DNA of 64,000 nucleotides from Selaginella moellendorffii. Its lineage: Eukaryota > Streptophyta > Lycopodiopsida > Selaginellales > Selaginellaceae. The DNA lies in assembly GCF_000143415.4 (NCBI RefSeq), contig NW_003314311.1, forward strand, positions 1,215,062 to 1,279,061, written 5' to 3'. The notes under the pieces are model-generated. The model did not search any database and was not told where the DNA came from. It was given only the letters and a program-made list of their open reading frames with translations. Shown here one piece after another: positions 51,990 through 63,436 of this stretch (position 1 is its first letter; every line of letters starts with the position of its first letter). The translations under genes and the position numbers were made by a program.

Positions 51990-52441
51990 ATCGTCACCCT
52001 GCACATTTTAATGGAACTTCTGAGACTGGTGCTGGATTTGCTAAGGCCTTCTACCTGGTACCTCGCCACCTTTTGATCTCCCAGCTCTTGGAACTGGACG
52101 CTCCGACACCATTGATTGCTGTGGTTGTCGAGCTGTACCGATTAGTGAAGCTCCAGAGGGGACACGGTTCCTTTCACAAGTGGGGTTAGGCAGGGATGCC
52201 CATTGTCTCCAACCTTTTTGCCATTTACATCGGGGCGCTCGAAACCATGATCGAACCTAACAACTCTCTGGGAATGCATCTGTTTCTCGTCCTGTATGCC
52301 AATGATCTTCTTCTAGTGGCACCGGATACCGCGCCATGCAGCGACTCTTTAATACGGGCAGGCATGCAAGTCAATTTGTCTAAGACGCAAGTCACGGTGT
52401 TTGGCCGTTGCAACAATGCCTCTATAACAGGGAACCTGTGA
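51990..52441 (+). mobile_element. LINE reverse transcriptase fragment
   Basis: Shows FAKAFYLVPRHLLISQLL, TPLIAVVVELYRLVKL, RQGCPLSP (after a frame change near 52190) and the catalytic box YANDLLLVAPD (YADD with the second residue pair altered to AND). These are non-LTR RT motifs in order. There is no endonuclease or poly-A end, so it is a dead fragment. Confidence 0.75.
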
Positions 52442-52925
52442 TCAAAACAAAGGCATACACATAACAATGTGGTTACAGTCTGGAGAGAAAAGATACATGG
52501 TCAAGGTCGTTCCAGTAGCCCTTTACGCCATTGAGGCAACTGGGCCAGGACTCCCAGGTATGCTCGAAGGAGAGTTCCCTACACAATCTTGGTGCTAGAA
52601 AGTCATAGTCGCGGCATTGACGTGCAAAACACCTTGATCAAATCTTTTGTCCAGTCCAAGTTTGTCGTGCTACGTGGGAAGGCTCCATGTTTCATCAAGT
52701 CATATTTGGTTTCTTAGCCACTATTCTTTTGTCCAGTCCAAGTTTGTCGAGTTGTTCAGTTTGATAATTTCTTGGCCAGCTAGCTTATAAACTGGAAACA
52801 ATTTTAAAACTCCGGATTCTATCTATTCTTAGTGATCACCACCTCTTCTTTTGGATAACTTGGCCTTGGGTCTAGGAAACGAGGTCTGGAATTCCTCTCT
52901 CGATGCTCTCGGGCGAAGTTTCAAG
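52442..52925. other. Intergenic 3' of clathrin heavy chain
   Basis: No gene. A 24-bp direct repeat cttttgtccagtccaagttt occurs at about 52647 and 52729. Confidence 0.5.
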
Positions 52926-55900
52926 TTAGAAGCTCATCGGTGGCATACCAGCGAAAGAAGTGGAAGGCGGCGGTGGCGGCGGAGACATTCCATACGGGAT
53001 TTCATACATTCCGGGAGCGGTCGGTCCCGGCAGTGCCAGTGGAAGAAGCTGCGCGTACAAGTTCTACATCACACACAACCATGTCAAGTCCAGAGATGGC
53101 AGTGAAAACAAGTAAAACATACTTGTTTGGAGAGCATATCTTTGTCTTCGCTAGACTTGGAGCGCAGCTCTTGGAGAGAGTCATACTTGTCCTTCATGAG
53201 CTCGTCTACCTTGTTTGTGTACTCCCTTATGAACTGAAAGATATCTAAGTTCCATGACAAGGCCTTTTCGAGGAAAACGATACCTGGATCATATAGGGGA
53301 CGACATAATCCAGCATTTTGTGCATCCATGCCAGCTCCAAGGCCACATCGGCTCTTACAAGATCGTAGCAAATGTATAGGCAAGCGGCAAAACAATCCCG
53401 TCTCCCCTGGAGGCCAAAGTTTAGTTTTATAAATGATGTATGCGAGAAATCAACTTACTTGCTCGACAAAGAATGTGAGTAGCTCTTCGGTTAGCATTCC
53501 ATCCCCAGACTCCGAGCAAGTTTCCATGGCATCCTTGTACAGCTCGTCCTTTTTTGAAAGCTCTACAGACTGCCGCCACCTTCCAGCCTTGTTGTAGATG
53601 AAAGCTGCGATGCGACGAAATTCCAGTAGCTCATGTTTTTCAATCTGCAAGGAAACGATGATATGAGGAATTCTATCTAGAAGAACGAAGATTTCTTACT
53701 TGTTGAGCTAGCGAGATTTGATCAAACGTGTCATACATTTCGATAGACTCCCGCAGTTTGTCAAACTCTTCTTCCTCGACATACAACGCATTGAGTGCTT
53801 CGTTCACTGCGCTAAGGTTGTGGCTTTGAACCGACACCAGGTATGGTTTTATCATAGGCAAGTGACCAGCCTGCAGCAGAAAACATAGATTAAGATAAAC
53901 AGCCAAAGAACGCCTTGTACCTTTCTGAGAAGATTCACCACTTGTGTATGATCGACACGAGAAGACAGGACAAGCAACAGATCGTTGAGAAGATCTGGAT
54001 GTTCTTCGAGATAAAACGTGATAGCCCGGTAGTATAATTCAATCTTCGCCATCTTCACAGCGATATCTTTAAACTGCGTGTGATCCCAAGCTTCTGGAGA
54101 ATGAGCTATCATAGTCGCTGCAGCATTGTCAAACTCGTCGTACTGTATGTAAAGGAAGGTTAGCTCCTTCCAGTGCTGTTGCTCGCTGCACGCTCGAATA
54201 AGCTTGGGGATGTTGACGCGAGCGCTGAATAGCTTCAAGTGCTCCATAAGCTTGTCGGGAAGATACTTCGCATACAGCACTCCTAGCTCAGTAAAAATTC
54301 CCATGTGTGCGCGTTCTAGTCCCAAGCCGCTCTCCATCAACGCAATAAGCTCTTTCCACCTTTCGTGTTTCTGATAGTAGTCACTGACTTCCTCAAGGTC
54401 GTCTACCTGAATTTTTACAAGTATGAAACTCAGCAATAAGATAGAAGAGAACAAAAGCAAACAAAAACGTACCTGGACAATAACGTGCAGTCCACAAATC
54501 TGCGCGAGCCTAAACTCCTCCGCATCAACACAAGCAAAACAGACCTCTTTCCATACTCTGGAGTTGTCAGCTTTCCTGGATGCATCCACAGCGTCCTGGA
54601 ACAGCTTCAGTTTTATGAGCGTCGTCGCCAGCTGGCCCCAGTTGGAAGTCTGAGTGAAGATGATTCTGGCAGCCTGATAAGCACCATCCTCGTAGAGCCT
54701 TTCGCCAACGCTCGGTAAGTTGGCGACGTGCGGCTGGAGGAGAAAATCTTCGATGTCGCTCAGTTGATCTGACATTGCATAGGCGTATATCAGCTCCGAG
54801 TCGACTTTTGGCTCTTTGATGCTCTTCCGGACCATCAGGAGGTACTTCACAAGATCATCATAAGCTTTGACCTCCTCTGCTGCCTTGATAACTTCACTGA
54901 AGTGCGTCGTGTCCTTTGCACGAGTGAACGAATCGATAGCCTCAGCCACCGCTCCAATTTTGAGTTGAGCTTTGGCGACTTGCCTCCAAACATCTGCTTC
55001 TTCCACCCTGTTTGCAAAGTCAACACCTCGCCCGATGCTTTGCAAGTTCTCGAGAAGAACGTTGACGGCTTGGGTGTGCAGGGAAAACTTTTTGAAAACC
55101 GTGAATGCTTCTTCATAGAGTTCCGCACCGACAGCAATCTCCCCCACTGCAGGACCGTCGAAGTTGTCCAAACGATTTACGTAGTCCATAACTCGAGACT
55201 TATCTGCTTTGATGGCCGTGAGTATAAGGAGGTTCTGCAGGTTTGGATTGTCGCTGAATGCCGAGTTTTGGAGCACAATTTTCTCAAGAAGCTCTATCAG
55301 CTCGTGCGGAAGGTCCGCTAGCATAAAAGCTTTCACAGCAGCTGAGACTTGATCGGGGCTTCGAGTATCAGGTAGAGCGGTAGAAACGATTTGATCAATA
55401 AACTGCCGTCTATAAAAGTTGTCTGGATTGAGAAGCTTTGCCCAGAGTTCGGGATCCATGCGCTCCACAACATATCTGAAAAAGAAGTTAACAGCTGATT
55501 AATGCAAAACCGAGTAGAGCATACCTTGCTTGAACTTTGAATAGCGAGTTTCTGTTTGTTACATGTATCAAATCGTCATCACACTGGCCCCGATGGTATG
55601 CAATAACAGCCAGCGTAGGATCCCGATTCTCACAGTACTTTCCCACGACTTGAGAATCATAGTAAGGATTGGTGGTGAGAAAATGTTCAGGGTTGTTGCT
55701 TGTATCCACAGCAATCTTAGCAAGGGCATTATGCACAGCTACGTCTTTGCTTCCCTCAGAGACCAGGTTCTCCAAAAATGGAGTGAGCAACCTCAGTCGA
55801 TTCCTGCTTCACAAATTAGACAATGCAAAGAAATAATGTAAATATATAGCTCACCGTTTCTGACACTCGGCCACAAGTGGTTCTACGGGAACAAGAGACC

Positions 55901-58900
55901 GGATAGAAAACACCAAATTCTTGATAAAATCTTCTTGACAATCTTCCTCAAGAAGCTGGCCGACAACTAGTGGTGCATTTCCTGGGTTTACCTGTACGAT
56001 AACGCATAGTTGAATTTTTAGGAAAACGAAGAGATGATTTACCTTTTGAACGTAGCCTTCAATGTAGCGGAGCATGTTCTTTGAGTATAGATAATGTGTC
56101 AGTTCGGGGATAAATCCAAAGCGGTCGCAGACGTTTATCAATGGACGGGCATCTGGAAGCTGTATTTCCATGAGAAAATTCCTAGCTCGCTCTGCATCGT
56201 AGAACTTCGATTCCCTTGTTGCACGTTCCACTTCTTTCAGCTGACCAATTTTAGCAGCTGCTTCGATGTACTTAAAGTGAACGTTGGCGTCCTCACTGGA
56301 GACTAGACGTGTTACGGTAATAGAATGAAGAACCATCGTTACTCACCTTTTTGCAAGTTGCGCTCCCAGGAAGAAAAATATGCCTTCATAGCATCTAAAC
56401 TGCTCAAACAAGTCAATACAATGTTCGACTCCAAGTTGCTCTGCATATTCTTTGGCCACCTGAAAACGGGCAAGACTGTCAAAGCACAAAATATTTTGCC
56501 AGAAGTACCTGCACGACGATCTGCAAATTCTGTCGCATATCAATCAGAAGCAATTCTTTCATGCAATCCAACGCCCAGTCTTTTGAAAGTGTGCCAAAGA
56601 ACTCGACTAATGCCTGCACTACCATGTCAAACTTAATCTAAGCATCTGAAAACTGCTTACCTGACCATCCATCGTATGGGTGTTTATTATGACTCTTTTT
56701 ATGTCCGTCAACTCTGTGTAATGCTGCAAGAAATAGTTTTTTTACTGTCAGTGAAATATTTTAAACACTAGATGTGCCTGAAGTGCTCTCATGAAAAGCC
56801 CAGACTTTTCGCAAAGCTGAGCAATGCGAGATCGGTCATAGTGGCTGAAAACACCATTTGCCATGATGGCCTCTGCCACATTAGGAAATGTCAACAGGTT
56901 GATCTCGAGAACCTGCATACGTGTCTTGTGAATATATGAACAAATGCTCACTAAATGGAAAATACAAGACCTTTGTTTGAAGCATCCCGTGTTCCGGAAG
57001 ATTTTCCTTCAACACATCTAAAAGAAAAGCGGTAGTTTCCCGGATCATGTTGCGCTGTAAAGAACACCTAAAATGTTGGTTCATCATTGTATTTCTTTTC
57101 AAAGGAGAAACAGAGAACATACCTGGAGAAATAATTCAATGATGATGTTGTAATCAACTGGACAGCCACCGTCCATTTTAGATAAAATCAACGCAAAATT
57201 TACTGCAGCCTGCACAGAGTAATTCTTAGATGAGGACCACAACGAATCGTGAATCTACCTGCGGATCGATGGCTAATACTGATTGCAACAAGAAAAGATA
57301 GTCTGGCGTGTAGTTAACCTGGCGTTCAATGTAAGAGTTCATACAAGAACTATGATATCAGCGATATTAAAACCTGCTTGGAGTAGATTAATATCTTATC
57401 AAATTCCCTTCTCTCGGCAAATCCAGCAATAACTTTTGCCGTTGCTCGGGCCTTAATGTAAACTTTCAGGGCCATTTCGGCATCAACCGCCTGCTAGAAT
57501 CATTAAAGACTATAGAAATAAAGTAAATCAAGCATACCCTGATGAGGTTCCCCAGATCTTCTGTACACTCCAGCTTGTCCTCCGCTAACCAGTTTTCCAG
57601 CAGATGTTTCTTGCTCTGACTTACAACCAGTCGAGACAACTCCAAAGATTCGAATGCATTTAAGCGACCTTTCGTTAACAAGGTGCCAAAATATTGAAGC
57701 AAGGGAGAAGTTTGCCCAGGTGGAACAGTGATCAGCTGCCAACATCAAACTAATGAATGTTATAAGGGTAACCATGATAATGTGATGCCCACCTGAAGTT
57801 TTGCAACAGTTTCAGGAGTCCGAAGAACACCTTGAGGAGACTCGGCGGCCAAGTCTGCTGCTTCTCTGTACTTGGTTTGCGAAACTAGCTCGTGAAATCT
57901 TTGCACGACCTACAGAAACATCACTCAAAAACGGAAAATAATGTTGAACCAACGATTACGAGTTTTTCAGCTCCAGGGAGGTTCGCTCGCTTTGCAAGGC
58001 TTACTGCAAGGTCCATATTTTTTAGCTGTAAAATCACAAATGAATGCTTCTTTTGTTGAACGTTTTGCGCTACCTGATCGCTGATGAAAGAAATAATTGT
58101 CGTCTCATTGATTGTGCCCATGAGAACTTGGCCGCGTTTGTTCACAGCATAAAAACCTCCATTTGAAGGAGCGTCAGCAGAAATGAAAAAGGGATCTACG
58201 CTGATACGATTCCTATACACGGCAACAGCGGTCTCCAAATCATAGACAAAAAGAAGTCCCATTTTCGAGAGGACATAGATAACACCATACTTTTGAGACA
58301 TCTGAACAAAAAAAGAAGACGTAACGTTTACGAGCTATGAGCCTTATATACCTGAATTGCAATGGGAAAGTCGTCAGCGAATTCGGGAGGAAAAAAGAGC
58401 TCGGCCTGTTTTTTCCCAAACCCAACCTTACCTGCAAGCAACTCGCTTAATACGTAGAAAACTAGTATTAAAATGAATGAAACCTGTCTGTGCGCCAAGT
58501 TCGATTACATGCAGCTTTGACACAACCTGGGCCCCGGAATAGTTCTTTGATGCAAAAGATATAATAACAGATGCAGCGTCATTTGCGGCAAACTGTAGAA
58601 GCATAAACTCCTTTAGATAATGTCAAGATATGGTATCAATATACTTACAGCCTTTCATTGCGTGCCTTAGGCCCGGTATCTGCAATTACCTTGAAAGATC
58701 CAAATGCCGCAGCATGAGCTTCAAGTGACTGACTTCGCTTTTGGTCTACGGAATAAATCTGCATATTTCCTTTCACTAGTTGAGGACGCTGCAGATAGAA
58801 GTTGACGTTAGCAGTGAAGAAATTGCTACAAGTGGATGGTTCCAAGGCACCGTGTTCTGTGAAAGGTTGCCTCTAGAAGAACGAAGCGTACCTCCGGAGG

Positions 58901-59674
58901 GCCTGGAGCAATCCCGATCAAAACAAGCCATTTCTCAGTGGGGTCACAGCGATAATTGATGATCTGGTGGCCATTCAAATTGGCCGCTCTCTCAAACATC
59001 TTCACCGGCTCAGGCGGCCCTGACTCAGGAAAAAAATAAAAGGAAATAACCAAACTGATCATAGAAAAACACTAACCTTCAATAGACCAGTGATAAACCG
59101 CATCCTGTGTCACCAGTCCAATGATTTTCGGTGTGATCCATTTCCAAAAGACGATCTTCACATAACGTAGCATGAGGTGAGAAGCATAACACCAGCGTGC
59201 AGACAGACCTGTTCGTTCATTTGATAAGCTTTTAGCTTGGCCTTGGTGTCAAGGTTAAAAACTTGTAGCTGCTCTTGTGCTATCAACACCCACAAAAAAA
59301 AAAAAAAAAAACAGAATGAGAAAAATGTTAGAGAAAACGCTAGAATTGAGCTGTGGTTACCTCTAAGAGCGAGAACTTTTCCCAAAGGATTCATCAAAGC
59401 CGAATCCGCGGCGATCGGCCGACGCAACGGTTGCTTTGGTACGCTCAAATCCACAATCATGAGACTGTTCTGTGGCGAAGTCTCCCTGACACAGATATAT
59501 TTCTCGGATTCCATGGTGACGAAAGAAAATCCCACAAACTGAGCCCCGATCCCAAGCCCCGTGAGCTACATTTCCACACAAAAACTCAGCTGGATCCATC
59601 AAGCTGGAGCGATCAGATCGAGAACTCACCGATACGATCTCCTTAGTCACGATTGGCGCTCCCGTTGCCGTCAT
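52926..59674 (-). CDS. CHC: Clathrin heavy chain, 30 exons, 1691 aa
   Basis: The full gene can be joined exon by exon in phase: 59630-59674, 59361-59565, 59209-59279, 59077-59155, 58892-59019, 58690-58788, 58484-58592, 58352-58431, 58074-58301, 57960-58025, 57793-57909, 57538-57735, 57374-57490, 57259-57318, 57123-57209, 56971-57054, 56778-56912, 56661-56723, 56509-56613, 56347-56459, 56043-56295, 55855-55991, 55525-55803, 54473-55475, 53921-54406, 53700-53870, 53459-53644, 53284-53406, 53123-53233, 52926-53063. The product begins [15 protein letters not shown] and has the N-terminal WD-like propeller ([22 protein letters not shown]), the long alpha-zigzag leg (repeats such as [20 protein letters not shown]), and ends [12 protein letters not shown] with a Pro/Met-rich tail. 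Length is close to the usual 1700 residues. It forms triskelia that coat vesicles at the plasma membrane and trans-Golgi. The intron after 56778 is GC-AG. Confidence 0.97.
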
Positions 59675-60865
59675 CGCGCGCCACAAGAACCCTAGCTAGA
59701 GCGCTCGAGCCGAGAACCAAAACGCCATAGGGCTCGTACGACAAGGGCACGGAAGGCGCCAAGAAGAGAGGGAAGATTCTCCAGTTAAAACAAGAGATGC
59801 CCGTTTCAAATTTCCTGGGGTATATTCCACGATCGTGCGCGCCAAAACTCGGCGTTGATAAAAAGGATTTGTCGTCCTGCGGTGGCCATTGATTAGGTCA
59901 TTTAGGCCGTTGGACGGATTTCGAGGAATGGAGGCGCAGCGCCGCCAGTGCTGCTGGCGCGAGCAAAGAAGCTTCTTTTTTCGAGGATTCCATGGCGCCT
60001 GGAGGTGAGTGATCTTGCCCAGAGCAAATAGAATAGAAAGAAAGAGCGAAAGAAAAGATTGGGGACGAAGAAAAAGAGATCTGGCGATGGCATTACGCCA
60101 CAGACAGTGATGGCGCTTGAATCTCGTCATTTGCTCTCTTTGGGACGCTGGCTGCTGCATTAGAATCGCGAAAGCGACTGAGATAATTTACATTTGTGAG
60201 AGAACTTAGCCAAAAAAAAAAAACGAGAGAGATGAGATTCGTGAGAAACTTTAGAGAGTTTAAGGAAGAAAGATGAGAGAGATCACGGCCAATGAAGGAG
60301 ATATTTCCGATTTTTTTTCTCCTCGTTCGTTCTCTCTCACGTTGTTTTTTTGTTTTTTTTTTCTTCTCGGTCGCTTTGCTAGGTGTCCCATTGAACACCC
60401 AGACGATGGCGACGGCTTTCTTTCCAATGAATGACCCTCATTGATGCGTCATATGTGTGGAGAAAGACCATGAAAAACCAGGGAGAATACCGTCGCTGGA
60501 TCCTGGCTACTCTGGGAGGCACCTGAAAGAGGTACGCTACGGAACTCCTTGCTCTTGTTTTTCCTTCGTTGTTTTTACTTTTTCTATCTTCTTCTGAAGG
60601 TTTTTCATACGTACACTGTGGTCTACCTTTCGGCTTTGTCTATAACTAGGAGCAGGATTCTCGGCTGTTTGTCGCATTTCGCTAGAGGCTCCTCGCGTTT
60701 GCTGCGCTCGAATCGGGTCTAGATCACAAAAGCCGGCCCCAGAAGAGAGAGTAGTTCCAGCCGGCCTTGGAGGAGAAAGAGGAGAGTTTGGTTTTCTTCG
60801 GCGTGAGAGATGCTGGAAGCGAAGTTGGAAGCTGCGAGCAATGGCGAGAGAAGTGTGGTGATGTG
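59675..60865. promoter_or_regulatory. Shared intergenic region of divergent clathrin and 5-phosphatase genes
   Basis: About 1.2 kb separates the two start codons. It holds pyrimidine/purine-rich tracts (60200-60370, gagagagatgag and ctctctcacg types), common in plant core promoters. No TATA box is clear on either side. No protein-coding exon is convincing in it, although frames of 100-150 codons occur. Confidence 0.45.
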
Positions 60866-62484
60866 ATGGGGAACTGCTCCTGCTCGGCCTGTTGCTACGA
60901 CTGCTGTGACGATCTCTGTTCGCGGATGGCACACCGGTGGACAAAGCTTCGTCCAAGGCTTCTGGATGTCATACAGATGGAGGATGCGGAGGCTCTCAGA
61001 ATTTTGATCGATGAGGAGTCGGCAGTGCCTTCGACAACGGGCAGACCAGACTCGCTGGAGTATGTTGTCTCGCACAGGGAAAAAATTGATGCTCGGTTTG
61101 GAGATGATCTTTCGGAGATGAAGCCGTTTTTGCAGCAAAGAGCTCCTCAAGTGGAATTCAGAAGCGAGAAAAGGGAAGGCCTGGAAATCTACGTTGTCAC
61201 TTGGAACATGAACGGGAAGGTATCACTTTTTGCTCTTTTACATCGTTCATTCTTACAGGTTTTCCTTTTGCTTCTAGATTCCTCGATATGATCTTGCAAG
61301 GCTTCTGGATGACTCCAGTGGCAGAAAGTACGATTTGTACGTGATTGGACTTCAAGAAGCTCCAAGCAGCTACGTAGACTCGTTTTTCTTGGAGGTTCTC
61401 GGCGAAAGCTACTGGTAAGAAGCTCACAGATTTTCCACAGTTTAATTTTTCATTCTCTCTTTTTGTCTAGCCTGGTTGCCTCCTCAATCATGGCATCCTT
61501 GCAGCTCTTTGTTTTCGTGAAGATTACACTGTTGCCATTCATGTCAGGTAAAGTGTACCAAACTAAAGCCGAACTTTTTCTCATGGATCTTTGGATCTTT
61601 GGTTTTTAATCTCTTTTGTCAGATTGTAGAAGTGACAAAGTTGGAGTTGGAGGATTTGGAGGAGTAATAGGCCGCCAGAAAGGAGCCACGGCGGTCACGT
61701 TACGTTACAGGGAGCTCACATTCTTGTTCCTCTCTTGCCATCTTGCTCGTAAGCCCCTTTGAGTAGAATCGCCTTTCATCCTAATCCTGTTTCCAACGCT
61801 CCAGTGCAGCTCACGAAGGCAATGTAGAGGCAAGAAACTCTCAATACACACGGATATGCCAGAACGTTTTTGCGAGGCCATACTCTTCCACCGTCTGCGC
61901 GTGCCTACAAACAACCACCGGCATTGTGGCAGACGACTTTGCTTTCAAGGAGCGGCAGCAACAGCCCTTCAAGAACGCAAACGCAGTGGAGGAGTCGGAC
62001 CTGGTCATCTGGGTGGGAGATTTAAACTACAGGGTCGTCGGGCATAGAAACTCCGTGGGAGTTTTGATCAAGAACAACTTGGAAAAGGTATTTTCTTTCC
62101 ATTCATATCTCGTCCTTGGAACCATTATGGTTTTTCCAGCTCTTGTGGTCGAGAGACCAGCTCTCTCGAGAAGCCCGACACGGGAGGATCTTCACTGGCT
62201 TTCGCGAAGGCCCGCTAACTTTCAGACCAACTTACAAATACGACGTTGGCACGGACAACTACGACACTAGTGCGAAGGTACTGTTCTTCATTTCTTCTCC
62301 AAAATCGAAACTTTGATCTACAATCCAGGAGAGAGTTCCCTCGTGGACGGATAGAATCCTCTTCAAAGTAAAGGACACGGGATGGGTCACCGCCAACGTT
62401 CACGACTACGCTTCCATAGATTCGATGAGGAGCTCCGACCACCGGCCTGTCAAGGCTGTGCTAGCACTAAGCATTTCGCTATAA
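60866..62484 (+). CDS. Inositol polyphosphate 5-phosphatase
   Basis: Seven exons join in phase: 60866-61219, 61278-61414, 61471-61547, 61623-61748, 61810-62087, 62140-62277, 62329-62484, giving 421 residues. The catalytic domain starts at VTWNMNGK, then GLQEAPSSY, GRQKGATAVTL, LSCHLAPHEGNVEARN, the signature WVGDLNYR and RVPSWTDRIL, and SSDHRPVKAVL near the end. The signatures are those of Mg-dependent 5-phosphatases that remove the 5-phosphate from inositol phosphates and phosphoinositides; the compact layout resembles plant 5PTase11-type enzymes. I chose the ATG at 60866 because MGNCSCSACCYDCC looks like an N-myristoylation and palmitoylation signal; an in-frame ATG at 60767 would add 33 residues and bury it. 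Exon 4/5 joining is the least certain. Confidence 0.88.
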
Positions 62485-62523
62485 CAGGCCTTGTGTTTTT
62501 CCGCGTAGCCCAGAAGCATGACT

Positions 62524-62574
62524 TGACAGTTTGGCCGAGTGGTCTAAGGCGTTGGATTTAGGCTCCAATCCGTT

Positions 62575-62604
<30 letters not shown>
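62524..62604 (+). tRNA. tRNA-Leu (UAG)
   Basis: Acceptor stem TGACAGT pairs with GCTGTCA (last pair T-G). A-box TGGCCGAGTGG and B-box GGTTCAAATCC are present. Anticodon stem TTGGA/TCCAA encloses the loop TTTAGGC with anticodon TAG at 62559-62561. The long variable arm is typical for leucine tRNA. No intron. Confidence 0.95.
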
Positions 62605-62605
<1 letters not shown>

Positions 62606-62629
62606 TAACTTCGTTGTTATATGGAACAA

Positions 62630-62640
62630 TTTTTTTTTTT
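62630..62640 (+). terminator. RNA polymerase III T-run after tRNA-Leu
   Basis: Run of 11 T starting 26 bp after the tRNA end. Confidence 0.6.
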
Positions 62641-62704
62641 CTCATTTTTTGCAATAACCTAATTCATTGAACTTCTCCTTTTTGCATCGATCGATCGATC
62701 ATTA

Positions 62705-63010
62705 ACAAAGCTAGAAATCTTCACGATACCATGGATCAATCACGCTCGAACTTTTTTCCTCTACATTTTTACCATTGTAGCTGCAAATACAAAGGAGTAC
62801 CAGCACAAGCTAACAGAGAGAAGCAGCAGAAGCTATCAGAGAGGACACCAATGTGAGCTTTTGCTACTCTCGAGAAGAATCCATCATGGATCACACATTC
62901 TTCTTCCAACCAAGCTAGAAAACTTCACGATCCCATCGATCGATCACTCAAAGATCGATTTTTTTTCTTCTCACCAACTGATGTGAGCTTTCGCTACTCG
63001 AGAGAAGAGT
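62705..63010. repeat. Partial tandem duplication
   Basis: agctagaaatcttcacgata (about 62709) and the similar agctagaaaacttcacgatc (about 62911) are followed by catnnatcnatcac blocks; tgtgagctttngctactc recurs at 62850 and 62981. The second copy runs into the 3' end of the small gene at 62994. Confidence 0.6.
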
Positions 63011-63215
63011 CAGTCTTCGCGACGGTACGTTGGAAGACGAGGATATCACTCGGAGAGTTCGTGCTGCTAGTGTCAGCATTACCTTGATGCGTGTAGCTCT
63101 TGGGCTCGTCCTTGGCTGCTGCTGGATCCACATCTTTCTTTTCTTTGCGGCAATCCTTCGCCTCTGGCGCTACTGGCGAGGCATTCTTCTGAGCGTCTGG
63201 GAGTGACTTTTCCAT
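62994..63215 (-). CDS. Small hydrophilic protein, 73 aa
   Basis: Starts MEKSLPDAQKNASPVAPEAK and is rich in Lys, Asp, Glu, Ala, Ser and Pro, without hydrophobic core, signal peptide or cysteine pattern (one Cys). It is probably disordered, in the style of LEA-like or stress proteins, but no family motif is seen. The C-terminal codons overlap a local duplication, so the end may be recently altered. Confidence 0.4.
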   Translation of the reverse strand: MEKSLPDAQKNASPVAPEAKDCRKEKKDVDPAAAKDEPKSYTHQGNADTSSTNSPSDILVFQRTVAKTDSSLE

Positions 63216-63436
63216 GGACAATCAAAACCTGGAGAAACAAACCTTGAGAACTTTTAGATTCAATCGAGAGAGCTCACACCACTTCACCTCTAAACTCCAA
63301 GCTTTCGCGCTCGAGCTCCAAGCACGACAAGTGTCCTTGTAAGTGGCATAAGTAGCTTCTGCCAAATGGCCAAAACCAAGTGAATCAAAATGGAAAAAAC
63401 TTAAAAGAAGTGCAATTACCTCGAGGAGCTCTTTCA

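Noticed and set aside
60719-61150. Minus-strand frames over the first 5-phosphatase exon
   Set aside because: Antisense to a conserved coding exon.
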